This document shows positions 40,151-49,161 of a DNA stretch of 64,000 nt, in pieces. Positions within the stretch are counted from its first letter, which is position 1; each line of letters starts with the position of its first letter. Under the pieces are notes generated by a model. The model saw only the letters and a program-made list of their open reading frames with translations. It was not told the DNA's origin and did no database searches. The translations under genes were made by a program, and so were the position numbers. The DNA is from Methylogaea oryzae (GTDB lineage: Bacteria > Pseudomonadota > Gammaproteobacteria > Methylococcales > Methylococcaceae): assembly GCF_019669985.1 (NCBI RefSeq), contig NZ_AP019782.1, positions 2,288,001 to 2,352,000 on the forward strand, written 5' to 3'.

Positions 40151-40684
40151 ATGTCCGCACTCGCCCCAGCCCTGGCCGTCGATGAATCGGCCGATATCGC
40201 CCAAGGCGACCACCGCAGCCTGCAAGTCGTGCTCGCCACGCCGCCGTCGGCTTTGCTGGACCAAGCCCGCCAGCGCGCCGTCGCCGAAGGCTTGAAATAC
40301 GCCGGCGGCCTGCATCCCACCGAAGCCTGGGTGCTGTTCCAGGCCGGCGCCGCCGTGCTGGTGGACGTGCGCACCGCCGAGGAGCGCAAGTTCGTCGGCC
40401 GGGTGCCGGACAGCAAGCACGTCGCCTGGATGACCGGCACGGCCATGATCCGCAACCCGCGCTTCCTGCGCGATTTGGAAAAGGTGGTGACGAAGGACAC
40501 GGTGATCCTGCTGCTGTGCCGCAGCGGCAAGCGCTCGGCGGCGGCGGCGGAAGCCGCCAGCGCGGCGGGCTTCGGCAACGTCTTCAACGTGCTGGAAGGC
40601 TTCGAGGGCGATATCGACAACCAGCAACAGCGCGGCGACAACGGCGGCTGGCGCTTGAGGGGACTGCCGTGGATACAGGATTGA
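40151..40684 (+). CDS. Rhodanese-domain sulfurtransferase
   Basis: 177 residues. A single rhodanese domain: AVLVDVRTAEERKFVGRVPDSKHVAW, then the active loop with C123 in LLLCRSGKRSAAAAEAA, and NVFNVLEGFEGDIDNQQQRGDNGGWRLRGLPW. It can carry persulfide sulfur. Its place between the EAL-like gene and the serine acetyltransferase, upstream of the encapsulin and cysteine desulfurase, suggests it hands sulfur to or from the compartment. No signal peptide is seen, so it is cytoplasmic. Confidence 0.92.
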   Translation: MSALAPALAVDESADIAQGDHRSLQVVLATPPSALLDQARQRAVAEGLKYAGGLHPTEAWVLFQAGAAVLVDVRTAEERKFVGRVPDSKHVAWMTGTAMIRNPRFLRDLEKVVTKDTVILLLCRSGKRSAAAAEAASAAGFGNVFNVLEGFEGDIDNQQQRGDNGGWRLRGLPWIQD

Positions 40685-41658
40685 GCACCCGGAGCATGGC
40701 CGTGCGCAACAAATGGCTGCCGCAATCCCAGAGCGCCCCGGTCCACAACTGGCAACTGGAACGCATCGTCGCCGAACTGCGCCAAGCGCGCAGCCAATGG
40801 CGCGCCGGCTGCGGCCGCGACCGGGAGCTGGGCGGGCGCGAGCTGCCGTCGCGGGACGTGCTGCGCGGCATACTCGACGCCCTCTGCGGCGCGCTGTTCC
40901 CCATGCGTCTCGGGCCGGCCGATTTGCGCGAGGAAAGCGAGGATTTTTACGTCGGCCATACCCTGGACACGGCGCTGAACGCCCTGCTGGCCCAGGCCCG
41001 GCTGGAGCTGCGCTACACCGCCAGGCACAGCGGCGCTAGCGACATAGACCTGGACGCCTCGGCCGTGGGCATCGTGCAGGAATTCGCCGCCGCCCTGCCG
41101 CGCCTGCGCGCGCTGTTGGACACCGACGTCATGGCCGCCTATCAGGGCGATCCGGCGGCGCGCAGCGTGGACGAAGTGCTGCTCTGCTACCCCGGCATCA
41201 TGGCGATCATCCACCACCGCCTGGCCCACCAGCTGTATGGCGCCGGCCTGCCGCTGCTGGCGCGGCTGATCGCGGAAATCGCCCATTCCGATACGGGCAT
41301 CGACATCCATCCGGGCGCCTCCATCGGCGGCGGCTTTTTCATCGATCACGGCACCGGCGTGGTGATCGGCGAAACGGCGGTGATCGGCGAGCGGGTGCGG
41401 CTTTACCAAGCCGTGACCCTGGGAGCCAAACGCTTTCCGGTCGGGGCGTCGGGCCTGCTGGAAAAAGGCCTGCCGCGCCATCCCATCGTCGAGGACGACG
41501 TGGTGATTTACGCCGGCGCCACGGTGCTGGGCCGCATCACCATCGGCAAGGGCTCCACCATCGGCGGCAACGTCTGGCTCACCCGCAGCGTGCCGCCGGG
41601 CAGCACGATCACCCAAGCGAACGCGCAGAACGAATCGTTCAGGGAGGTGGCGAAGTAA
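40669..41658 (+). CDS. Serine O-acetyltransferase (EpsC/SrpH-like)
   Basis: 329 residues from GTG. It makes O-acetylserine, the carbon acceptor for cysteine. The long N-terminal helical domain includes DIDLDASAVGIVQEFAAALPRL. The left-handed beta-helix begins at IAHSDTGIDIHPGASIGGGFFIDHGTGVVIGETAVIGERV and contains the catalytic histidines. Length suits the longer EpsC-type enzyme rather than E. coli CysE. The GTG at 40669 has GAGGGG 6 bases upstream and overlaps the rhodanese gene by 16 bases; an ATG nine codons later (40696) lacks a good site. Confidence 0.92.
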   Translation: MDTGLSTRSMAVRNKWLPQSQSAPVHNWQLERIVAELRQARSQWRAGCGRDRELGGRELPSRDVLRGILDALCGALFPMRLGPADLREESEDFYVGHTLDTALNALLAQARLELRYTARHSGASDIDLDASAVGIVQEFAAALPRLRALLDTDVMAAYQGDPAARSVDEVLLCYPGIMAIIHHRLAHQLYGAGLPLLARLIAEIAHSDTGIDIHPGASIGGGFFIDHGTGVVIGETAVIGERVRLYQAVTLGAKRFPVGASGLLEKGLPRHPIVEDDVVIYAGATVLGRITIGKGSTIGGNVWLTRSVPPGSTITQANAQNESFREVAK

Positions 41659-41722
41659 AAACAGGATTGTCCAGTAACCCCCAACAACCATAGACAGCAA
41701 CCACACAATCAGGAGCTATCCC

Positions 41723-42658
41723 ATGGCAGAAGCCATTCAGGACGCGCAGCTCGCCTTAAGCGACAACGCCGCCCGCCAACTCGCCAACGCCACCAAGACC
41801 GTCCCGCAGCTTTCCACCATCAGCCCGCGCTGGCTGGTGCACTTACTGCAGTGGTCGCCGGTGGAAGCCGGCATCTTCCGCCTCAACCGGGTGAAGAACC
41901 CCCGCGACGTGCGCGTGGCCTGCGCCAAGCGCGACGAGTCGGAGCTGCCGCAGACCTTCGTCGATTACGAGGAACAGCCGCGCGAGTATTTCCTCAACGC
42001 GGTCAGCACCGTGCTGGACGTGCACACCCGCGTGTCCGACCTATACAGCAGCCCCCACGACCAGATCCGCGAACAGCTGCGCCTGACCATCGAGACCATC
42101 AAGGAGCGGCAGGAAAACGAGCTGATCAACAACCCGGAATACGGCCTGCTGGCCAACGTGGACGAAACCCAGCGCATATCCACCCTTACCGGCGCGCCCA
42201 CCCCGGACGACCTGGACGAGCTGATCACCAAGGTGTGGAAAGAACCGGGCTTTTTCCTGGCCCACCCGCTGGCCATCGCCGCTTTCGGCCGCGAATGCAC
42301 CCGCCGCGGCGTGCCGCCACCCACAGTCAGCCTGTTCGGTTCGCAGTTCCTCACCTGGCGCGGCATCCCGCTGATTCCGTCGGACAAGCTGCCCATCGAC
42401 GAGGAAGGCAAAACCAAAATCCTGCTGCTGCGCGTCGGCGAAAAACGCCAGGGCGTGATCGGCCTGTACCAACCGGGACTGGCGGGCGAGCAGAGTCCGG
42501 GGCTGTCGGTGCGCTTCATGGGCATCAGCCGCAACGCCATCGCTTCCTACCTGATTTCGCTGTACTGCTCCCTGGCGGTACTGACGGAAGACGCGCTGGC
42601 GGTGCTCGAAGACGTGGAAATCGGCAAATATCATGACTATCCAGACACTTACAAATAA
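41723..42658 (+). CDS. Family 2A encapsulin shell protein (SrpI-like)
   Basis: 311 residues. I recognise it as the HK97-fold shell of family 2A encapsulins from length, the segments NPEYGLLANVDETQRISTLTGAPTPDDLDELITKVWKEPGFFLAHPLAIAAFGREC and TRRGVPPPTVSLFGSQFLTWRGIPLIPSDKLP, and from the partner gene. It would self-assemble into an icosahedral compartment. No cyclic-nucleotide domain is present, as expected for 2A rather than 2B. It overlaps the cargo cysteine desulfurase gene by 26 bases. An AGGAG site precedes the ATG. Confidence 0.92.
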   Translation: MAEAIQDAQLALSDNAARQLANATKTVPQLSTISPRWLVHLLQWSPVEAGIFRLNRVKNPRDVRVACAKRDESELPQTFVDYEEQPREYFLNAVSTVLDVHTRVSDLYSSPHDQIREQLRLTIETIKERQENELINNPEYGLLANVDETQRISTLTGAPTPDDLDELITKVWKEPGFFLAHPLAIAAFGRECTRRGVPPPTVSLFGSQFLTWRGIPLIPSDKLPIDEEGKTKILLLRVGEKRQGVIGLYQPGLAGEQSPGLSVRFMGISRNAIASYLISLYCSLAVLTEDALAVLEDVEIGKYHDYPDTYK

Positions 42659-44534
42659 CCCGCTGGACGCCCTGGGCGCCGCGCCGCCGGACTTTCCGGA
42701 CGTGGCCTCCCTGGCGCAGTTGGCAAACGCCTTCTTCCAGGCCCTGCCGGGCAGCGAAGCGCTGGTGGCGGTGCCGCCGGCGCGGGCCAGCCAGCCGGAT
42801 TTGCAACTGGGCGGCCCGTCGGCGCAATTGACGCCGGCCGTCGAGCCCGGTTCGTTGACCGCCGGCGCGCCGGCGGCACCGGCCGGCGTGTCGCCGCAAT
42901 TCGGGCGCTCCGTCGCGCCGGAACTGCCGGCGGGCTTCGCCCCGGCGCTGCCGCTGGAGGCTTTGTCGCCTGCACACGAAGACCCCGTTGGTTGGGTTAG
43001 CGGTTCTCCGCGTCACCCGACATCGGCGGCAGCGCAGGCCTATTATTTCCTGGGCGAAGGCCAAACGGATGCCGTTCCGTCCGCCCTGCCGGATGCCGGC
43101 GGGACGGAAAACCGCGTGACGCCGCAGCCGTTCGAGTTGCCGGGCAGCGGCGAGCTGGAGCGGGTGTTGGACACGCTGTTCGTCGACGCGCCCGCCCCGG
43201 CCAAACCCTCCGCCCCGGCGGCCGGCCAGTTCTATTTCCTGGAACAGAACGCGCCGTCCCTGGAAAAAGCCCCCGATGCGGCCGGCCAACCGGTGGCACG
43301 GGTTGCTTTCGACGTGCAGGCGGTGCGGCGGGACTTTCCCATCCTGGCCGAACGGGTCAACGGCAAGCCGCTGGTGTGGTTCGACAATGCCGCCACCACG
43401 CAGAAGCCCCAGGCGGTGATCGACCGGCTGGCCTACTTCTACGCCCACGAAAACTCCAACATCCACCGCGCCGCCCACGAGTTGGCGGCGCGGGCCACCG
43501 ACGCCTACGAAGGGGCGCGCGACACCGTGGCGCGCTTCCTCGGGGCCAAGTCGGCCCAGGAGATCGTGTTCGTGCGCGGGGCGACAGAGGCCATCAACCT
43601 GGTGGCCAACACCTACGGCCGGCAGCACATCGGCGAGGGCGACGAGATCGTCGTCTCCTTGCTGGAACACCACGCCAACATCGTGCCCTGGCAGCAGCTG
43701 GCCGCCGCCACGGGGGCGAAAATCCGCGTGATCCCGGTGGACGATTCCGGCCAAATTCTATTGGAGGAATACGCCAAGCTGCTGAATCCCCGCACCAAGC
43801 TGGTGGCCCTCACCCAGGTGTCCAACGCCCTGGGCACGGTGACGCCGGTGCGGGAAATCGTCGCCCTGGCCCACGGCGTCGGCGCACGGGTGCTGGTGGA
43901 CGGCGCCCAGGCGGTGTCGCACTTCCGGGTGAACGTGCAGGCGCTGGACGCGGACTTCTACGTGTTCTCCGGCCACAAGGTGTTCGCCCCCACCGGCATC
44001 GGCGCGCTGTACGGCAAGCTGGAGCTGCTGGAATCCCTGCCGCCCTGGCAGGGCGGCGGCAACATGATCGCCGACGTGACTTTCGAGAAAACCACTTACC
44101 AGGGCGCGCCGGCGCGCTTCGAGGCCGGCACCGGCAACATCGCCGACGCGGTGGGGCTGGGCGCGGCCATCGACTACCTGGAACGCATCGGTTTCGACGC
44201 CGCCGGGCGCTACGAGCACGACCTGCTGCGGTACGCCACCCACGGCCTGCAAACGGTGCCGGGCCTGCGCCTAATCGGCACGGCCCGGGACAAGGCCAGC
44301 GTGCTGTCCTTCGTGCTGGCCGGTTACCGCACCGAGGAAGTGGGCGCGGCGCTGAACCGGGAAGGCATCGCCGTGCGTTCCGGCCACCACTGCGCCCAGC
44401 CCATCCTGCGCCGTTTCGGCTTGGAAGCCACGGTGCGGCCGTCGCTGGCTTTCTACAACACCTGCGAGGAGGTGGACCTCTTGGTGGCGACCTTGCATCG
44501 GCTGGCGCGCGGGCAGCGCAGCAGCCTTAACTGA
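42633..44534 (+). CDS. Cysteine desulfurase with long N-terminal encapsulation extension
   Basis: 633 residues. Residues 1-225 are Pro/Ala/Gly-rich and probably disordered, with short hydrophobic islands: LAQLANAFFQALPG (27-40), AYYFLGEG (136-143) and QFYFLEQNAP (199-208). Residues 226-633 are a SufS/CsdA-type PLP enzyme beginning FDVQAVRRDFPIL, with PLP lysine K449 (SGHKVF) and catalytic cysteine C587 (RSGHHCAQPI). It converts cysteine to alanine plus persulfide. Family 2A encapsulins package such enzymes through this extension. It follows and overlaps the shell gene. Confidence 0.95.
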   Translation: MTIQTLTNNPLDALGAAPPDFPDVASLAQLANAFFQALPGSEALVAVPPARASQPDLQLGGPSAQLTPAVEPGSLTAGAPAAPAGVSPQFGRSVAPELPAGFAPALPLEALSPAHEDPVGWVSGSPRHPTSAAAQAYYFLGEGQTDAVPSALPDAGGTENRVTPQPFELPGSGELERVLDTLFVDAPAPAKPSAPAAGQFYFLEQNAPSLEKAPDAAGQPVARVAFDVQAVRRDFPILAERVNGKPLVWFDNAATTQKPQAVIDRLAYFYAHENSNIHRAAHELAARATDAYEGARDTVARFLGAKSAQEIVFVRGATEAINLVANTYGRQHIGEGDEIVVSLLEHHANIVPWQQLAAATGAKIRVIPVDDSGQILLEEYAKLLNPRTKLVALTQVSNALGTVTPVREIVALAHGVGARVLVDGAQAVSHFRVNVQALDADFYVFSGHKVFAPTGIGALYGKLELLESLPPWQGGGNMIADVTFEKTTYQGAPARFEAGTGNIADAVGLGAAIDYLERIGFDAAGRYEHDLLRYATHGLQTVPGLRLIGTARDKASVLSFVLAGYRTEEVGAALNREGIAVRSGHHCAQPILRRFGLEATVRPSLAFYNTCEEVDLLVATLHRLARGQRSSLN

Positions 44535-44551
44535 ACCACGGAGACAAAGGC

Positions 44552-45403
44552 ATGTCCGCATCGGCCACGTTCGTACTCAAGCGCCACTCGGTGCTGCCGG
44601 GCTTCGGCATCACCCTGGGCTTCACCCTGCTCTACCTGGCGCTGATCGTGTTGATCCCGCTGTCGGCCGCTTTCCTCAAGACGGCGGCGCTGACCTGGGC
44701 GCAGTTCTGGAGCACCGTCACCTCGCCGCGGGTGGTGGCGTCCTACCGCCTCACCTTCGGCGCGTCGCTGGCGGCCGCCACAGTCAATGCCGTGTTCGGC
44801 CTGCTGGTGGCTTGGGTGCTGGCGCGCTACCGCTTTCCCGGCAAGCGGGTGGTGGACGCACTGGTGGACCTGCCCTTCGCCCTGCCCACGGCGGTGGCCG
44901 GCATCGCCCTGGCCGCCGTCTATTCCGGCAACGGCTGGATCGGCGGCCTGCTGGCGCCCTTGGGCATCAAGGTGGCTTACACGCCGCTGGGGGTGTTCGT
45001 GGCGCTGACCTTCATCGGCCTGCCCTTCGTCATCCGCACGGTGCAGCCGGTACTGGAGGACCTGGAGCTGGAGGTGGAGGAAGCCGCCGCCAGCCTAGGG
45101 GCCAACCGTGTGCAGACCTTCGCCAAGGTGATCCTGCCGGCGGTGTCGCCGGCGCTGTTGACCGGCTTCGCCCTGGCCTTCGCCCGCGCCGTGGGGGAAT
45201 ACGGCTCGGTGATCTTCATCGCCGGCAACATTCCGCTGGTGTCGGAAATCACGCCGCTGCTCATCATCACCAAGCTGGAGCAGTACGACTACGCGGGGGC
45301 CACCGCCATCGCCGTGTCCATGCTGCTGGTGTCCTTCGTGCTGCTGCTGCTCATCAATGTGTGGCAGTGGTGGAGCCGGCGGCGCTACGGCATGACGGAA
45401 TGA
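44552..45403 (+). CDS. cysT: Sulfate/thiosulfate ABC transporter permease CysT
   Basis: 283 residues, about six to seven membrane helices. VLPGFGITLGFTLLYLALIVLIPLSA is the usual start; VDLPFALPTAVAGIAL and the EAA loop EVEEAAASLGANRVQTFAKVILPA are diagnostic of the CysT/U permease. It forms the membrane channel with CysW. It starts 17 bases after the desulfurase stop, so encapsulin and transporter genes look like one transcript. Confidence 0.95.
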   Translation: MSASATFVLKRHSVLPGFGITLGFTLLYLALIVLIPLSAAFLKTAALTWAQFWSTVTSPRVVASYRLTFGASLAAATVNAVFGLLVAWVLARYRFPGKRVVDALVDLPFALPTAVAGIALAAVYSGNGWIGGLLAPLGIKVAYTPLGVFVALTFIGLPFVIRTVQPVLEDLELEVEEAAASLGANRVQTFAKVILPAVSPALLTGFALAFARAVGEYGSVIFIAGNIPLVSEITPLLIITKLEQYDYAGATAIAVSMLLVSFVLLLLINVWQWWSRRRYGMTE

Positions 45404-45410
45404 ACGGGGT

Positions 45411-45478
45411 ACGGTGCGCGGTGCGCACCCTACCACCCAACGAATTCGAACCGGCGCAGGGTGCGCATTGCGCACCGT
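45411..45478. repeat. Inverted GGTGCGC hairpin pair between cysT and cysW
   Basis: Two hairpins with 3-base loops (45413-45429 and 45460-45476). The 21-base blocks 45411-45431 and 45458-45478 are inverted repeats of each other with two mismatches. A third copy of the GGTGCGC-GCGCACC unit lies at 49162-49178. Confidence 0.75.
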
Positions 45479-45540
45479 CTCCGCCCACAACCCAATCACT
45501 CTACCCCTCCCGCTAACCCGGGAGAAACTTGGAGAAACCG

Positions 45541-46410
45541 ATGTCCCATAGCCTCACCTCGGCGCTCCCTTTGCGCCAGGCCGCCACATCCCAGCACGCC
45601 GTGACCGAACCGGTCGCGGTGCGCTGGGCGCTGACCGGCTTGGCGCTGTTTTTTTTAACCGTTTTCCTGCTGTTGCCCCTGCTGGCGGTGTTCGCCCAGG
45701 GCTTGTCCAAAGGCCTGGGAGCCTATTGGGACGCCCTGGCCGAGCCCACCGCCTGGGCCTCGGTCAAGCTGACCCTGCTGGTGGCCGCCGTCAGCGTGCC
45801 GCTGAATCTGGTGTTCGGCGTCGCCGCCGCCTGGGCCATCGCCAAGTTCGACTTTCGCGGCAAAAGCCTGCTGCTGACCCTCATCGACCTGCCGTTCTCC
45901 GTGTCGCCGGTGATCGCCGGGCTGATCTACGTGCTGCTGTTCGGCATGCAGGGCTGGTTCGGCCCCTGGCTGGACGAGCACGACATCAAGATCGTCTTCG
46001 CCGTGCCCGGCATCGTGCTGGCGACCCTGTTCGTCACCTTCCCCTTCGTCGCGCGGGAGCTGATCCCGCTGATGCAGGCCCAGGGCAACGAGGAGGAGGA
46101 AGCGGCTCTGGTGCTGGGCGCGTCGGGCTGGCAGACCTTCTGGCGGGTGACCCTGCCCAACGTGAAGTGGGGCCTGCTGTACGGCGTGATCCTCAGCAAC
46201 GCCCGCGCCATGGGCGAATTCGGCGCCGTGTCGGTGGTGTCCGGCCACATCCGGGGACTGACCAACACCATCCCGCTGCACGTGGAGATCCTCTACAACG
46301 AATACAACTTCGCCGCCGCTTTCGCCGTGGCGTCCCTGCTGGCCTTGCTGGCCTTGGTGACGCTGGTGTTGAAAACGCTGGTGGAAGGGCATTTGCAACG
46401 GCCGTCCTAA
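45541..46410 (+). CDS. cysW: Sulfate/thiosulfate ABC transporter permease CysW
   Basis: 289 residues. [31 protein letters not shown] opens the first helix; [20 protein letters not shown] and [32 protein letters not shown] are the CysW motifs, the latter being the ATPase-contact loop. It partners with CysT. The chosen ATG has GGAG at good spacing; a start four codons earlier does not. Confidence 0.95.
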   Translation: MSHSLTSALPLRQAATSQHAVTEPVAVRWALTGLALFFLTVFLLLPLLAVFAQGLSKGLGAYWDALAEPTAWASVKLTLLVAAVSVPLNLVFGVAAAWAIAKFDFRGKSLLLTLIDLPFSVSPVIAGLIYVLLFGMQGWFGPWLDEHDIKIVFAVPGIVLATLFVTFPFVARELIPLMQAQGNEEEEAALVLGASGWQTFWRVTLPNVKWGLLYGVILSNARAMGEFGAVSVVSGHIRGLTNTIPLHVEILYNEYNFAAAFAVASLLALLALVTLVLKTLVEGHLQRPS

Positions 46411-46413
46411 CCC

Positions 46414-46521
46414 TATCGTTCCCACGCTGTGCGTGGGAACGCCTCCGGGGACGCTCTGCGTCCCGTATTCAGGACGCGCAGCGTCCGGGGCTGCACTTCC
46501 ACGCCGAGCGTGGGAACGATA
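46414..46521. repeat. Small hairpin element with 14-bp terminal inverted repeats (cysW-cysA gap)
   Basis: TATCGTTCCCACGC at 46414-46427 and its exact inverse at 46508-46521. Inside are four short stems with 3-base loops (46417-46441, 46448-46464, 46472-46486, 46499-46513). The related CGTTCCCACG palindrome recurs at 59501-59525 and half of it at 59598-59608. MITE-like; no coding capacity. Confidence 0.8.
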
Positions 46522-46549
46522 ACCGACTTATAAACAACGAGAGCCTGCC

Positions 46550-47635
46550 ATGAGCATCGAAATCCGCAACGTGGTCAAATCATTCGGCGCCTTCAACGCC
46601 ATCAAGGGACTGGACCTGACGGTCAACAACGGCGAACTGCTGGCCTTGCTGGGGCCGTCCGGCTGCGGCAAAACCACCCTGCTGCGTATCATCGCCGGGC
46701 TGGAGTCGCCCGACGGCGGCTCCATCCTGTTCGACGGCGAGGACGCCACGGCTAGGCAAGTGGGCGAGCGCCAGGTGGGCTTCGTGTTCCAGCACTACGC
46801 CCTGTTCCGCCACATGACGGTGTTCGAGAACGTCGCCTTCGGCCTGCGGGTGCGCCCCCGCAGCCAGCGCCCGCCGGAGGCGGAAATCCAGCGCAAGGTG
46901 CACGAACTGCTGGGCCTGGTGCAGCTGGATTGGCTGGCGGACCGCTATCCGTCCCAGCTGTCCGGCGGCCAACGCCAGCGCATCGCCCTGGCCCGCGCCC
47001 TGGCGGTGGAACCCCGCGTGCTGCTGCTGGACGAGCCCTTCGGCGCCCTGGACGCCCAGGTGCGCAAAGAGCTGCGCCGCTGGCTGCGGCGCCTGCACGA
47101 CGACATGGGCATCACCAGCGTGTTCGTCACCCACGACCAGGAGGAAGCCCTGGAAGTCGCGGACCGGGTGGTGGTGATGAACGGCGGCTTGATCGAACAG
47201 GTGGGCACGCCGGACGAGGTCTATAACGAGCCGGCCTCGCCCTTCGTTTACCAGTTCCTCGGCAACGTCAACCTGTTCCACAGCCGGGTGCACGCCGGCT
47301 GGGCGCATTTGGGCGATTACCGGGTGGAAGCGCCGGAACACGCCGACGCCGAACACGCTCCCGCTGTCGCCTATGTCCGCCCGCAGGACATCGACATCGT
47401 CCGCCACGCCAACGGCACGCCCATGATCCCGGCGGTGGTGAGCCACATCCAGGCGGTGGGACCCATCGTGCGGTTGGAGCTGGACACCAGCGACGGCGAA
47501 GCCATCGAAGCCCAGCTGACCCGCGAACGCTTCCGCGAGCTGGAATTGCGCAACGGCGAACGGATATTCGTGCAGCCGCGCCATCTGCGGGTGTTTTTGC
47601 AAAACGCCGAGCCGGCCGCCGCCGGCGCCGCCTGA
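46550..47635 (+). CDS. cysA: Sulfate/thiosulfate ABC transporter ATPase CysA
   Basis: 361 residues. Walker [11 protein letters not shown]-loop [20 protein letters not shown], signature [15 protein letters not shown] and Walker [16 protein letters not shown] are all intact. The C-terminal ~120 residues form the TOBE-type regulatory domain ([24 protein letters not shown]). It energises CysTW. It is probably the last gene of the encapsulin/cys operon. Confidence 0.96.
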   Translation: MSIEIRNVVKSFGAFNAIKGLDLTVNNGELLALLGPSGCGKTTLLRIIAGLESPDGGSILFDGEDATARQVGERQVGFVFQHYALFRHMTVFENVAFGLRVRPRSQRPPEAEIQRKVHELLGLVQLDWLADRYPSQLSGGQRQRIALARALAVEPRVLLLDEPFGALDAQVRKELRRWLRRLHDDMGITSVFVTHDQEEALEVADRVVVMNGGLIEQVGTPDEVYNEPASPFVYQFLGNVNLFHSRVHAGWAHLGDYRVEAPEHADAEHAPAVAYVRPQDIDIVRHANGTPMIPAVVSHIQAVGPIVRLELDTSDGEAIEAQLTRERFRELELRNGERIFVQPRHLRVFLQNAEPAAAGAA

Positions 47636-47666
47636 GGGCGGCGATTCCGCGGCTTGTCGACAACAG

Positions 47667-47697
47667 TTGGCTAGCAACCGCGCCGGCCACGTACAAT
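47667..47697 (+). promoter_or_regulatory. Possible serA promoter
   Basis: TACAAT at 47692-47697 is a good -10. TTGGCT lies 19 bases upstream as a weak -35. The start codon is 120 bases downstream. Confidence 0.35.
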
Positions 47698-47698
47698 A

Positions 47699-47737
47699 GC
47701 CGCCGTCGGGCCGGCGTTTCGGCGGCCCGACGGCGGC
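47699..47737 (+). other. Long perfect hairpin in the serA leader
   Basis: A 15-bp perfect GC-rich stem (47699-47713 with 47723-47737) and a 9-base loop, beginning at the predicted transcription start. There is no T run. It could end cysA transcription, stabilise the serA message or be a regulatory leader. Confidence 0.5.
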
Positions 47738-47816
47738 CGGCGCAGCGGCATTTGCAACGCCGCGCCCTCCCGGGCGCGGACTACCTGATGATTTTTAAAC
47801 GAATTCGAGCGGAAAC

Positions 47817-48992
47817 ATGGCTAACGCAACGTTCAAGATACTGACCTACAACAACATCTCCCAAGCCGGCCTGAAAAAGCTGCCCAGCGACCAATTCCAC
47901 GTCAGTTCCGACTGCGCCGATCCCGATGCCATCCTGTTGCGCTCCTTCGACCTGCACGGCGTCGCCATTCCGCCCACCGTCAAAGCCGTCGGCCGCGCCG
48001 GCGCCGGCGTCAACAACATCCCCGTGGCCGAATACTCCGACCTCGGCATCCCGGTCTTCAACGCGCCGGGCGCCAACTCCAACGCCGTGGCGGAACTGGC
48101 CATCGGCGGCATGCTGCTGGCGGCCCGCAACATCTGCGCCGGCTGGGACTTCGCCCGCGGCCTGGAAGGCGACGACGAATCCATCCACCACCAGGTGGAA
48201 AAAGGCAAAAAACGCTTCGTCGGCTTCGAATTGGCCGGCAAAACCCTGGGCGTGCTGGGCCTGGGCGCCATCGGCGTGAAGGTGGCCAACGCCGCCGCCG
48301 CCCTGGGCATGAAAGTGGTCGGCTTCGACCCCTCCATGACCGTGGAAGCCGCCTGGCAGCTGTCCTCCTCCGCCGCCCGCGCCGCCAGCGTCGACGATCT
48401 GGTATCCCGCGCCGACATCCTCACCCTGCACATCCCCCTCAACAACCACACCCGCGACACCATCAACGCCGCGCGCCTGGCCTTGATGAAAAAGGGCGCT
48501 ACCCTGCTGAACTTCTCCCGCGCCGGCGTGGTCAACGAGGCCGACGTATGCGCCGCCTTGGAGTCCGGCCATTTGCACACCTATATTTGCGATTTCCCCA
48601 GCAACGCCCTGGCCGGCCAGCCGCGCGCCATCGCCCTGCCCCACATCGGCGCATCCACCGAGGAAGCCGAGGAAAACTGCTCCGTCATGGTGGCGGAACA
48701 GGTGCGCGACTTCCTGGAAAACGGCAACATCCGCCACTCGGTCAATTTCCCCGACGTGATCCTGCCGCGCGGCGAAAGCGTGCGGCTGGGCATCGCCAAC
48801 CGCAACGTGCCGAACATGGTGGGCCAGATCACCGTCGCCCTGGCCGAGGCCAACCTCAACATCATCGACCTGTTGAACAAGTCGCGCGGCGACTACGCCT
48901 ACACCCTCATCGACCTGGAGTCCCCCGTCCCGGCCGAAACGCTGGAACGCATCCGCGCCATCGAAGGCGTATTGTCGGCCCGCGTGACCTGA
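47817..48992 (+). CDS. serA: 3-phosphoglycerate dehydrogenase
   Basis: 391 residues. It oxidises 3-phosphoglycerate to 3-phosphohydroxypyruvate, the first step to serine. AVGRAGAGVNNIPV, nucleotide-binding VLGLGAIGVKVANAA, LLNFSRAGVVNEADV and the catalytic histidine in LPHIGASTEEAEENCS are present. A short C-terminal ACT domain (MVGQITVALAEANLNIIDLLN) gives the ~390-residue form. Serine from this enzyme is the substrate of the acetyltransferase in the upstream sulfur operon. Confidence 0.93.
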   Translation: MANATFKILTYNNISQAGLKKLPSDQFHVSSDCADPDAILLRSFDLHGVAIPPTVKAVGRAGAGVNNIPVAEYSDLGIPVFNAPGANSNAVAELAIGGMLLAARNICAGWDFARGLEGDDESIHHQVEKGKKRFVGFELAGKTLGVLGLGAIGVKVANAAAALGMKVVGFDPSMTVEAAWQLSSSAARAASVDDLVSRADILTLHIPLNNHTRDTINAARLALMKKGATLLNFSRAGVVNEADVCAALESGHLHTYICDFPSNALAGQPRAIALPHIGASTEEAEENCSVMVAEQVRDFLENGNIRHSVNFPDVILPRGESVRLGIANRNVPNMVGQITVALAEANLNIIDLLNKSRGDYAYTLIDLESPVPAETLERIRAIEGVLSARVT

Positions 48993-49003
48993 GTAAACTT
49001 CTT

Positions 49004-49144
49004 AGGAAGCGCTGATTAAATCAGCGCTTCCTGCGACACAGGGATGTGTCGCCCCGATCAATGGCGCTAAGCCGTTGATCGGGTCAGCTTTCGGAAAATC
49101 GCGTTTTCCGAAAGCGATCTCTGACAAGTCCGGGAAGGACTTGT
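49004..49144. repeat. Cluster of five consecutive perfect hairpins
   Basis: Arms: 49004-49015/49021-49032; 49033-49040/49045-49052; 49053-49061/49075-49083; 49087-49098/49104-49115; 49124-49131/49137-49144. Hairpins 1-3 abut without spacing. A GGTGCGC-type hairpin follows at 49162-49178 and a CCTCGCCCTTGGGTGAGG hairpin at about 49188-49205. No open frame is supported here. Confidence 0.85.
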
Positions 49145-49161
49145 TCGGAGTGTCCTTAAGG

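Noticed and set aside
49004-49144. tRNA or known riboswitch in the hairpin cluster
   Set aside because: No cloverleaf, T-loop or CCA pattern, and no riboswitch consensus was recognised; the stems are simple perfect palindromes.
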